The translations under genes and the position numbers were made by a program. Shown one piece after another: positions 23,371-35,300 of a stretch of DNA of 64,000 nucleotides. The stretch covers positions 16,076,783-16,140,782 of the forward strand of contig NC_062980.1 in assembly GCF_023078275.1 (NCBI RefSeq). The letters are read 5' to 3'. Positions within the stretch are counted from its first letter, which is position 1, and every line of letters starts with the position of its first letter. Source of the stretch: Leguminivora glycinivorella. Lineage: Eukaryota > Arthropoda > Insecta > Lepidoptera > Tortricidae. The notes beneath the pieces were generated by a model that saw only the letters and a list, made by a program, of their open reading frames with translations, was not told the DNA's origin and ran no database searches.

Positions 23371-23704
23371 GAGAAGATTAAGTGATTTACGGCGTTATTC
23401 TGTTTCCGATTTTATTGAAATTAAAACTAGCAAACTGTCCGATGCCTTACACTAGCTATATACCTGTATGGTAAATGTCAACCTGTGTTACGTTACGTCT
23501 TAATATTGTTTATTTTTTGACATGTGCCGTCAGAATCCTCAAATACTTGACACTAACTTAAAACTGTATGTGGTGACAGTTTAGTATAGTATGGAGTAAC
23601 TATTGTCCCAGAGCTGTAAGAAGTGTAAGAACCTCTTTTTCACACATGACAGCGTCCACAAAACGTAAAATCCTGTAATAATGGTTAAAAAAATCAAGTA
23701 CTTA

Positions 23705-24252
23705 AAATAGTATTTTATACAATCGCGATATAATACAAAGCTTTTCAGTCGAGTACCATGTTTAGGCCACGAAGCTTTGCTGAGTGGCCTAACAGTACGG
23801 TACGAGAGTAAAAAACTTAATTATATCACTATTGTATACAATACTTTTTCTACGAGTCATCATCTTCATCATCAATGGACGGAAATATCATCATTCATGC
23901 AAGTTTAAATTAATGTTAATAGCGTCGTTCACCGTTGTATCAATATCGAATTACCTAGTAACCAATTGTTTGTAACAACCGTCTCTGATTGGCCGATAAC
24001 GCCACAAATAAAAAAAATGTATTTCAGATGCAGAAAAATTTGCCAGGTATCGCAAATTAGTATATAAATTGTATGATGTTCTATTTTTGAAATTATTACA
24101 GTTAACTTAAAGTCAACTATAATGAGATTAAGTACATATATTATTATAGTTGAGTCGGAACTGCCATAGAGTATCCAACACTGAAAAGTTAGCACTTATA
24201 GTTTAGTCTGTGGTGTCCTAATTGACAGATTACAATCGACGAGTAGAAAAAT
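23705..24252. repeat. Element E, copy 2 (left end truncated)
   Basis: Nearly identical to 18826-19360 through ACCATGTTTAGGCCACGAAG and the AATGGACGGAAATATCATC block. A CATATATTTCTGGTCAAGC end remains near 24642. Confidence 0.85.
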
Positions 24253-25313
24253 AATATTTCCCTTACTTTAAACATAATCTAAAACATGTTACATTTTTGC
24301 GGATCTTCGTTAGTAAGTATTTTACGATATTAATTTATAACGCAAGATTTACTTATTAAACCATTTATCATTAATTTTTATTTTTAAACTAGTGCTGTGG
24401 CAGAGTGTAATTTCGATTCAAATGACATTTCAGTAAGTTGATAGAAATCGTATATTTGTTTAAGCGCCTCCTTGTCCATAGGGCCTAATCGATTCAACCA
24501 ATTCGAAATTAATCGTTAGATTTGGCAAACGATACGCCTTAGCCACATCGCAACATATGTACTTCAAAACAAATGTGTCAAAAATGTGAACTTACGGATC
24601 CGGGACAATAGTTCTGATGAAATTCAGCAACACGACGCTTAGCCATATATTTCTGGTCAAGCATTATTATGTTATTCTTAAGGTTTTCACATTTATTCTT
24701 TCATTTATTATGTATGAAAATGAAAACCTACCAAGTGGCTTTAATTAATTAATATTTAAGCTTGCTCTTATGTAAGCATATAACGTAATCTTAAATGTAA
24801 ACAAGACAAACAGGAGTGTAGGTGAACAAAAGAGCAAGTTTATGATGACTATTATACTCCAGGCAAAAAATATGCACACATGTGCGCGGGGCCACGGCTA
24901 AGACAAAAAAAATGACAGCTGCAGTTCTTATCAGTTTCGGTACATTAAATAATACTTTTAGATAGTATATTCCTTTATAGCACTGTATTGTTTGACGAAC
25001 GAGCTCAGCTATCTTACTGTGGTGGTATTTTGCAAATAATAAGCGCAGTTCCACCACGTGGTAATAAAGACAGTAAAATTTACGAGCAGCCTTTTGTACG
25101 TGAAGCTGAGTGAAGTGAGCGATGTGTTATTTTTACATTTTAGGATTTTTTATTTAATCTGGATGGGGCAGTTTAGAATTTTAGTTTATTTCAATTAGTC
25201 ACTTGTAAGATCCCAGTTGATCAACACTTGAAGGCCTTGACATTTTACTTTAGCGGTGAATTTAAAAGTTATTGTCTTGTTGTTTTGTTAATTTTTTGTA
25301 TTGTTACTGTTAA

Positions 25314-25510
25314 TATTTGAAACTCTTAACAACGAAGAAAAGTTTGGTGTGGAGATATGCCACCAGAGTCGGAGATTCAACTTTATGTAGTCTCTGCAAG
25401 GATCGGACAAACAATGAGTTTCCGTGTCGTCATGGTACTACAGGATCTATCGCGAGGCATTTGACGTCAGTTCATTTGAAATCTCCTGTTACTGTTACGA
25501 CATCAAACGA
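25314..25510 (+). CDS. Partial exon encoding a BED-type zinc finger
   Basis: About 65 residues with the BED pattern: an aromatic-rich VWRYAT start, CSLC, then HGTTGSIARHLTSVH, giving a C-x2-C...H-x4-H zinc site. BED fingers occur in hAT transposases and their domesticated relatives and bind DNA. No ATG lies in frame (stop at 25311-25313). A GTAAGT donor follows at 25511-25516, so this is likely an exon or a transposase fragment. No downstream exon was found. Confidence 0.6.
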
Positions 25511-25516
25511 GTAAGT

Positions 25517-26639
25517 CAATTTTTTAAATAGGTGTAATCCATAATAAGTAAATGAAAGCAGCAAAGGTCTAAGTTTAAATACCATGAAAAAATAATTTTA
25601 AAGTTATTGCATGTAAATAGTATAACGAAGCTCACTTTATTAAGCAGTTATTTATTCATTATTTTTGAAACAATATATCAGTCATAAAACAGTGTTTACA
25701 TCTTAATAAAATGATAATCCTGCGCCTTGAACCCTCTTAAAGTAGACTTTTTTTTACTACCATCAATCTTATTACTATATAACGTAATTACACTAATTAC
25801 CTAATTAAATAGTGGCTATAACAGTTAAGTAAGTTCGCGTAAAATGTATAACATAATTATTAACTAGGTATGTGTTAAAATTACGTTTCCGTGGATGTCA
25901 TCCTATCGTCACATTCTTAATTTTTATACTAAATTGACAAATTTCTTACTCCTTGCATCAATAATTGAATGGTACCGTGGATACTTATCTTCCTATTAAA
26001 TCTTATTAATCAGAGGGTAACTAGAGAGTTTTTGTCAACGAACATTGCAGACACATAATAAGCAGATTCAAGGGTATCACGGTGCACGGTTAAGCCCATA
26101 TTACCACGTTAACGCATGGTATTTTTCAACCACAACCACTCAACAGATAAGCTTAACAAAGGATAAGGTATAGTCATGGTATAGTGCCATTTTAATAAAC
26201 ATAAAAGTAATATTTTAGTGAAAGTATAAGCATTTTTTGAATTTGTACTCGAAGCGTCGGTTGTAGCGTAGAGACAATGCTAACAGTGGTTATTTAATAA
26301 TAAGTCGAATTTAGAATTATAACTGTTGAAAACCTTTAGATAGAGTAAAAAACTCAAATGACTGGAAGGAAACTTTATCTGAAACGGTTACCAAATCTAG
26401 CAGTTACCCTTACAAAAGGTTACCTACCCATATCGTTGGTATTTTTATAACCACTTCTAAATTAAGCCTATCGGAAACCCCGGATCGTTTATTTAGTTAT
26501 ATTTATTTATTACTTACATATTAATATTTGAAAAACCGCAGTATTGAATATAAATTTTAATTCAAAAGTAATTAAGATATAACCTCACGATACCTACATT
26601 TTTATTCATAACTTATAGAGACTGCATCCGATCTTATCT
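25517..26639. other. Intergenic stretch, nothing recognised
   Basis: AT-rich. I looked for a continuation of the BED exon on the plus strand and found none. Confidence 0.4.
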
Positions 26640-26852
26640 TCTCTCATGAAACGCCGCTGGCGGACCGAACGGGCGTGTCACGTGAATTCGTACGTACGTA
26701 CGGACGGATCTACGAACGTACGTACCCTAATTTCACGTGATTTATTTTCACGTGACGAACGAACCAGAAATCCGTTGCCGTGTATCACGGCAACGTGCGT
26801 ACGGCTACGTGTTCACGATACACGGTCACGACCGGGAGCCCTAGTATATAGT
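26640..26852. repeat. CACGTG/TACGTACG-rich MITE family N, copy 2 (inverted)
   Basis: Reverse complement begins CTATATACTAGGGCTC and shares CACGTGA and ACGTACGTACG blocks with 22614-22830. Confidence 0.65.
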
Positions 26853-27410
26853 GAAATATAACAGATTTGAAACAGACGTACCGATATAACTTTGTCGTTA
26901 TAACTTCCAATCTCAAAATCGTTCGGTAAAAACTTGACTTTGAGAAATTCTTCTCCACCTGAAAGAAAAATTAGATAAAAAAGTTAGTACAACCAAAAAT
27001 TGCACCCATTTTCTTCGACTATCAAAATATGTATTTTAAAATGTCAATTCCTCATGAAAGAGGACCCGACACGACAAAATCGTAACACGTAATAGAAAAT
27101 ACTCATATCAATATAACGAACGTAAGAGCAAAAGTGTTGTCTCCTTAGAGATTAAGCCGGTTGACTTCGCGCCATTGATACCATCCCTTCTTAGTAACGA
27201 GCAAAATTTCTTTGTAGTCTTTCGAACTCTAATGAACCTCCGGTTTTGGGACTCGTTAAGATTCGACTTGATTCTACCTTAGATCCCTTCTTTCCTTCAA
27301 AGTTTCTAAGTACTATAGTACACATAGTCACAATTTATTTCGGGTTAAAGATATTTATACTTCTAATCTCAATAGAAATACATATCTTTAAAAGAGACTT
27401 AAAAACGAAC

Positions 27411-27535
27411 CTACTTATTCATAAACGTTCACTAAAGTTATTAAGCCGATGTAAATCGTTTGTCCCTTTCCGACGTATTGGTATGTTGGAAAGGGACAAA
27501 CGATTTATATCGGCAAACGTTTATGAATAAGGGGG
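27411..27535. repeat. MITE family K, copy 1
   Basis: CTTATTCATAAACGTTCACT at the left and ACGTTTATGAATAAG at the right are inverted, with an inner AAATCGTTTGTCCCTTTCC / GGAAAGGGACAAACGATTT palindrome. A second copy at 38923-39235 carries a LINE insert. Confidence 0.85.
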
Positions 27536-28166
27536 TAAGTATTTACATACATACCATGCAGTTGCGCCCATGAGCGATGATTTTATAGGTTTATACTTAT
27601 ATTTTTATTGAAATTTAAAATATTTTGAATGCTACGAAAAAATATATTTTTTAAATTGTCTCATCGAAATATTTTGGTCTATATCCAACCAGTATTAAAT
27701 ATCTACGTCAACTGCAGAAAAAACTAGAAAGGAAAAGTTTACTTTATGCTCCAAAAACTACAGCAAGGGCAGTCTCTCACTTGTATTTGAGACGGAAAAT
27801 TCTTTCTTCAACAGGAATAAGTTGAACAAATAGCAAAAATTGGCACATTTTCTACTATTCTTTGTGTTTTTAGTTGGCAGACATTTGTTGACTTGGATGT
27901 TGTGACGGACTACTGACTACTATTAATTGGAGTTGACAAGGAATTGGTTTGAGTTTTAATCAAATATTTATGGCCCAAGTAGAGACAGTAAAGTAGTAAA
28001 GACATAGGCTGCCCTATAGGTGTCTAGTGTAGAGTCAATTTTTTATGCGTTTGATGCCAGCAGAGCCTTAAGCCATATCTTAAAGAATAAACTTGGCAAC
28101 AGGAGACAGGAGCAACTAATGATGACGTCATAATTATATTAAAGCCTTTGAAGTTGTCAGTCCTGC

Positions 28167-28265
28167 CCGGCAAGCTTCCAATTTTATCACTTGGATAAAG
28201 CATCCGTCACATTTTGGTAAGTATGCCAGTGTGAGAGTGACAGATGTCTAAATAAAATTGCAAGC
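28167..28265. repeat. Diverged copy of MITE family P
   Basis: GCTTCCAATTTTATCACTT and GTGTGAGAGTGAC match the element at 63350-63489. Confidence 0.5.
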
Positions 28266-28299
28266 ATGATAGCAACGCTGTTTTAAAATTTCAGGTAGT

Positions 28300-29119
28300 A
28301 TAAAAATAGCTAAGAAAGTTTGCTAACCTCATCTGCAATCTACACTAATTTGTACGTTTAAGGACATACCCAGAGGTGCTTCCCAACGCACAGTAGTGGC
28401 TATAGGCGTAGTATTAGTTATCCTCAGCTTATAGCAGGAGCAGCAGCAAGGAGTCAATGCTCGGCTGGGTCGCAATAAGGCGCAGCCTCCAGTCTTATTG
28501 GTCATGTCCAGGTCGCAGGCTCGACCTATTGAGGAATTTAGGGGATTAGCTGAAATATCAGCTTGATTGGCTCCACATGAGAGAGGCTATAGTACTAATT
28601 AGAACCCAGAAATTGTGAGGCACATTATAGGTGAGCCTTCACTGAGAGAAATTTGCATTGAAATTTAACAAGTTCGACTTGTTAAGTATTTTAGTAAACG
28701 GAATAAATTAAAATATTGATGATACAAGTCGAATTTGTACGAATAACAAGGTCAAACTTATTAAAAATATGTGACATGTTGCTTTTATAAAATCGACTTG
28801 TAAATTGAAATAACACATTGATTCAAATAAAATAAAGTTTGTAAAATGTACTAGTTACACTTAACCAAATCAAACTTGCTGTTTGAACCAAAGAGCACGT
28901 AGGCGCTATTTTAACCAACATGAAATCTGAACAAAATTTTTGAACGAACATGAAATCTAGTTGTTTATTCTCTCAGTCGAGGAGAGATGAGATATCAAAC
29001 TGAGATTTCAGAACGACGGTTGTATTAAATTGTTTGCCGAAATGAAACTAACTAAACGTGAAAAAACGTATGCTTTTGTATTCAGATAGGAAGGTAGTTG
29101 ACTAGAAGCGCGTTGTGTC
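28300..29119. other. Intergenic stretch downstream of the minus-strand gene
   Basis: No frame or repeat family recognised. This is the region beyond the polyadenylation signal at 29120-29125. Confidence 0.4.
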
Positions 29120-29125
29120 TTTATT
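29120..29125 (-). terminator. Polyadenylation signal AATAAA of the ASH-domain gene
   Basis: AATAAA on the minus strand lies 68 nt after the stop codon at 29193-29195, a normal distance for a short insect 3' UTR. Confidence 0.6.
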
Positions 29126-29192
29126 GTGTTTTTGTAGAATTCTGAGTATTCCGATCGCCAAATTTTTGATCAAATTGAATATAGAAAATGGA

Positions 29193-29381
29193 TTATGTTT
29201 CTTTCTTACAATCTCCTTTCTTATCTCCACCACAAGGGAATACTTCTAGCACCAAGCGAGGCGCAACGACTCTGTAAGCCAACAATGTAGCCCTGGCATC
29301 ACAAGCCGGAGCATTTGGTATTCTTGCCGTGTCGGGAGCTGTACGGTTCAGTTTCACGAGTGTGGCCACGATGCAGTCCGT
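29193..29381 (-). CDS. Exon m (last) of the ASH-domain gene
   Basis: 189 nt, 62 codons plus TAA. The acceptor is CTGTTTTAG. It enters in phase 0, matching exon l. The residues include VATLVKLNRTAPDTARIP and end in a Lys/Cys-rich tail (GGDKKGDCKKET). A polyadenylation signal follows. Confidence 0.85.
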   Translation of the reverse strand, partial: TDCIVATLVKLNRTAPDTARIPNAPACDARATLLAYRVVAPRLVLEVFPCGGDKKGDCKKET

Positions 29382-32300
29382 CTAAAACAGAAAATAAAAC
29401 TCTTGGTTGTTTTCAAAGTTGAACACAAGTGATCATCATTAAAGAAAATAAATTTTTCTTGCCATTTTTCATACATTGCGTGATCGAATTGCGTTCAATA
29501 ATGCTTCTGTAGCATAAAACCACTTCGCGTTTAAATAAAAACCATAAAAATGGGAGTTGTATCAAGACAGTCGACCATGGTCATAGGTGGCCATGGTTAT
29601 AAAATAAATAAGGAGTTTTGTCTCAGATTTCATTATTACATGCAATATTATACCGTCGAGAGTACTTTATTCTAACAGAAAACTATACTTATTAATATTC
29701 GTCAGAACAATTGTATCACACTTTAACAGAATTAGATGGATGGCTGAGCCAGCTCAGGGAAGTTACTTAGAAGTGCTAAAGCCGTCCAGTTTAGGTTAAG
29801 AGAGAAGGACGTAGCTATATAACATATATAGCTCTGTTCCTTTCTCTCAACCTAAACTGAACGGCTCCCATTTAACATTGCAAGTAAAAAACTTACAAAA
29901 ACAACTAACCATAGGCGCATAAACGTTATATTCTATCCTGCAGCGCTTGTCTTGATCCAAACTCCCCCTGCTAGGTCTGAGGAGGGAGCATGTGCAAGCG
30001 CGTTCGAGACACACATCGCATGTGCGCTCTTCCAGTGCACATGCTTTGTTTGGCGGATTTTCGCCTGTCCAGCGGTAAGGAGTTGCCCACCAGCAGATCT
30101 GAGAAAATAAGTATAATATAATTAATAACAATAACATTTGACGACCGGTCTGGCTCAGTCTGTAGTGACCCTGCCTGCTGAGCCGCGGTCCTGGGTTCGA
30201 ATCCCGGTAAGGGCATTTATTTGTGTGATGAGCACAGATATTTGTTCCTGAGTCATGGACGTTTTCTATGTATATAAGTATTTATATATTATATATATAT
30301 CGTTGTCCGAGTAACCACAATACAAGCCTTCTTGAGGCTCAGTCAATCTGTGCAGTAATGATTTGGATATTCATAAAAGGCCCTCTGAGTTTCTGCGTCA
30401 TAAAATTAATAAACCATTACTAATACTCCGCTATGTAACTACAGCTGCTGCAAGTAACTTAGACCCACTTGCACCAACTACTTAACTCAGGGTTAGTGGG
30501 CTGTCATCTGTCAGATTCCATATAAAGGGTTAACCCTCCATTTTCGTTGGTGCAAGTGGCCCTTAGAGGTGCGAAAGCTCGTCGCTTAAGCTACTGCAGT
30601 ACCGCAGTAAGTGGCTGGAGTACCGCTGGAGAGACGGGGTAGAAAAAAATCTAAGGGATCGCGGTGTGATCGACTGGATGGAAAAGGCAGTCTTTGGGAT
30701 CAGAGGCCTCGCATTTGGTTTGGGATCTACTTGGTGTCTTCGCATCAGCAGTAAGATTTTAAAATAAGAAACCTAAAACATACTGTTCTCTACCGTGTTC
30801 GCCAGAAGGCATTACCTGCACTTAAAACCCAAAGAAAAATTAAACCTATTCTACAGTGACCCACGGGCCGAGCGATTTCAGGCATCTGCTGCAATTGCAG
30901 AGGATGCTGGTTTAATGGAATGAATGAAATGAACCTTGGGAAACAGACATCTTGGTCAGGTTTAAACAATACTTTGTGAGGCATCGGTAATACTATAAAC
31001 TGTCTTCTGACCTAATGATTCTAATTAAATACACTCCAAATGGCAAATAGAATAAATACTTTGGTTGAGATTGTGACTGAATCTTGAACTTCTCCCTCTT
31101 GTCCCACATCTCGGACACTGGAGATCAGATATATAAAAGAGGCGCGTCCATAGCACACAGTCTAAGCTCGTGTAGGTGAACGCGTACCATGCTTGTATGA
31201 GTGAGATATGACAGGTCGACTGGTAGCGTTTTTGACAGACTGTAACTGACTGAGCTAACCGAGAGCGGGTGGGCGGCACTTTCAGCGGGGAGCGGGAGTG
31301 ACCATACTGTACGATAGTACTCTTTCTGAATCTACAGACTATGAATATTTGGAGTCCCCGATATTATATTTCAACTAGATAACGATAACATTTTGTGTTT
31401 ACGTTTGTTCTAGGGAAACATAATATGTTTTTCCCAATTCCATGATGATATTGTATCAATGGGAAAACTGAAATGAATCGTCTATTGGCAGGGAAACAGG
31501 TGCGGCTAGGAATATGATTTTTCTACAAACGTTGGCTCTTCCATGATGATGTGAAATAGAATATAGGTCAATGGACAGTAAATACTCATGTTTGAGAAAA
31601 GCACTATACATACCTCGGCGGGAAATGGGGTTGCCCGCCTCAGACCTTTTACCTTAGATTGATACGCGACTGGTGCAACCCTCCCTTTTTAGGGTTTTCT
31701 ATGTTAAATACGAATACGGGTTAGTGTGTCTGGCTTTTACATTTGGCCTGTTTAAACTAATGACCAGGGTTTATTGAGAGTTCATACGTTCACCACTAAC
31801 TGTTAGTATCAAGTAGCAAAATTATGAACTCGCAAAAACACCTGTGACAATGAGTAAAAAGGTCAAATGTGAAGGCCAGACACACTTCACCTTACGACAC
31901 ACTTACCCGTATTGACTTTAATTCCAACGTCAACCACTAGCTTTCTTTGACATTCCATAAGATTCACGCCCGTTGCCAATAACTTAACCCTAACCGCATG
32001 AGTTAAAAAAATAATTGTTGAAATTTTAACTTTAATAAGTAGTAGTTCCCAAATTTTTCAATACAGTAGAAGGATAATGTTGAACATAATATCGGCCATA
32101 AAATGGCTTCGTTCCTATACACTAACGGATTAATGTCGCAAATAATTATTAAAAGAGCTATAAACAAACTCAAAAATCATGATATATTAAATGCTTTAAT
32201 GGAAGACGAAAGGAGTCGGCTTTGCATCCTAACTTACTTTATATCTGTTCCTACAAAATAGTCGTGTGTAAATCCTTCCATCATATACGCCTGTGAACAC

Positions 32301-35300
32301 TTTAATCTTCAACCACTCACTCACTCACTCACCATTCATCACATTCAGTCAACCAATCAGTCAATCACTTTGTACAAAAATTAAGGGAAAAGTTAAATTT
32401 GTTTTTATTAATTCCTATTTTGTTCGCGTGAATTGAGATTTTATTAAGTTTTATTTCGTCATTGGCAGTCCGTTATCTTGCGAATTATATTACTAAATGT
32501 TGGCCGATTCCATTTGCGTTACGAGATGCAAGCGATGTGTTCCCTCTTTATCCTTTAGTTATATTGTATAACTAATATTATAAATGGGAAAGTGTGTGTG
32601 TGTCTGTTTGTTTGTCCGTCTTTCACGGCAATACGGAACGACGAATTGACGTGATTTTTTAACTGGAGATAGTTGAAGGGATCAAAAGTGACATAGGTTA
32701 CTTTTTGTCTCTTTTAACGCCCCACTGGAATGGAAGGTAAAAGTTTATATGGAGCACTTCGCAATTTTCTAAATCGCGAGCGAAGCCGCGAGCAAAAGCT
32801 AGTATTGTATAATTTGGACATGAACGCAACATCAAAAATGTTTCCGTGCAGGCAAGTTGCAAAAACTATGCACACTGAGTAATTTATTTTTAGGGTTCCG
32901 TAGTCAACTAGGAACCCTTATAGTTTCGCCATGTCTGTCTGTCCGTCCGTCCGTCCGTCCGTCCGTCCGTCCGTCCGCGGATAATCTCAGTAACTGTAAG
33001 CACTAGAAAGCTGAAATTTGGTACCAATATGTATATCAATCACACCAACAAAGTGCAAAAATAAAAAATGGAAAAAAATGTTTTATTAGGGTACCCCCCC
33101 TACATGTAAAGTGGGGGCGGATTATTTTTTTCATTTCAACCCCAACGTGTGATATATTGTTGGATAGGTATTTAAAAATGAAGACGGGTTTACTAAGATC
33201 GTTTTTTAATAATATCAATATTTTCGGAAATAATCGCTTTTAAAGGAAAAAAAAGTGCGTCCCCCCCCTCTAACTTTTGAACCCTATGTTCAAAAAATAT
33301 GAAAAAAATCACAATAGTAGATCTTTATAAAAACTTTCTAGGAAAATTATTTTGAAACTAGATAGGTTCAGTAGTTTTTGAGAAAAATGCGGAAAACTAC
33401 GGAACCCTACACTGAGCGTGGCCCGACACGCTCTTGGCCGGTTTTTTTTTACTTCATGTCAACAATGTGAAGATAAAGCTATTCAAATCTATATTTCCAC
33501 ATATTTGAAGCATTATAGTATAGTTTTACAAGTGAACTTACAAAATGTTAATTTAAAGATAAAAGGGACAGTTTCACCATTTCGGGCCCGATTCAAACTC
33601 GTAAACATTCAGAAAAACTTCAACTGGACACGATTCGAACAGAACTTTCGGAACAAACTTGCCAGACTCTTGCACATGTGATTACACAGTTAGGACAATA
33701 CATAAAATGAAATGAAATTACACGTCTTTAGGGTGACACAGATATATCTACTGTAACCATGCTGGAAGCTTTTTTGAAATATGTATCATAAAGTGACACT
33801 TCAAAACTCAAGGTAAGCAGAGCGTGGTACAAGTAAAGCATCCTTCGGGTGCTATCATATTTGGCGAGTTACGAGCGAGGCGAGCAAGAAGTGATTGCAC
33901 AGCGACTTCGCTGCGAGTACGCAACGAATGTGCCTTGTCGAGGGAATTTATCGCGCACTTGCAGCGAAGACGACTTGACGCGGCAGTCACTGCGCTCGCG
34001 GCGAATTTGCTGCGCGCTCGCCTTGCTGGCAACTCGCCAAATGCTCTAAGTCTTATAAAAATTAAAATTTGAAAAAACCCCCGACCGCGACATAGTGGAC
34101 GGTTTTACATAAAATATGGCTAAGAACACTCCCGACTAACTCAGCTTTCAAGCAAAAACAAACGAAATCTAAATCGGTTCATCCGTTCGGGAGCTACGAT
34201 GCCACAGACAGACACACACACAGACAGACAGACAACACAGAGAGACACATTCAGACAGACAGACATACACGTCAAACTTATATAATAACACCCCGTCGTT
34301 TTTGCGTCGGGGGTTAAAAAGAGAGGAGATACAACTATACTAAACCATTTTATGTGCGTAATTTTACTCCGGCGTGCAAATTGCGTAATGTGAGTAGCTA
34401 TTAATTTTTAACAGCCACTTAAAACGTTGTAAGCTCATCAACTGAATTATTTCCCTAGAGTGTCTGCTGTTATTTGGATCGCTAGTCTAAACAAAGTCAT
34501 TTGAATGGTTTGATTTCCAACTCGAATAAATCTCTTCTACGTCTTTGGAAAGTAAGCATACGGCTCATACATGTAAATCAGTTTGAAACGTACACGTGAC
34601 AGCACGAGTCATTGAGGAAGGTTATTGAGAAGTTCAGATACATTTTGGTACATACTTCTAAAGAAGACTGTTTTTTTATTTCCATTAGCAAATACTCGTA
34701 AAGAAAACTCTAAAAATTTGCAACACAATCCTCCAGTTATGTTGTTGTATCACAAAATTAGACCATCTCCATACCATCTTAATTATGGGCTAGTACATGA
34801 TTTTGGCGCAAGATAGACTGCCCGACCATATTTCAGTAATACAATTAGAAATCATCCTCCTTTGCGTTATCCCGGCATTTGCCACGGCTCATGAGAGCCT
34901 GGAGTCCGCTTTGAGAACTAATCCCAAGATTTGGCGTAGGTACTAGTTTTTAAGAAAGCGACTGCCATTGACCTTCCAACCCGAAGGGTAAACTAAACCT
35001 TATTGGAATTAGTCCGGTTTCCTCACGATGTTTTCCTTCACCGAAAAGTGACTGGCAAATGTCAAATGACATTTCGCACATAAATTCCGAAAAACTCATT
35101 GGTGCGAGCCGGGGTTCGAACCCGCGACCTCCGGAACGAAAGTCGCACGTACTTACCGCTAGGCTACGAGCGCTTCAGTAAATACAATTTAGAAAGACGT
35201 GTGATTTATACTCGTATTGCGGCGAGATACTGTTGAGCCAATCATGTGCTAATCAGCCCTGCAGGTTTCACTTGCACGGTTTGTCCCGTACAGACATACT

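Noticed and set aside
30141..30220. A tRNA gene (A and B boxes visible)
   Set aside because: The cloverleaf does not close and the sequence runs into a repeated body found again at 55.4-55.8 kb, so it is a SINE head. The same applies near 35175 and 38398.
33808..34072. Arg-rich small proteins
   Set aside because: They fall in a GC-rich MITE with inverted ends; composition explains the open frames.
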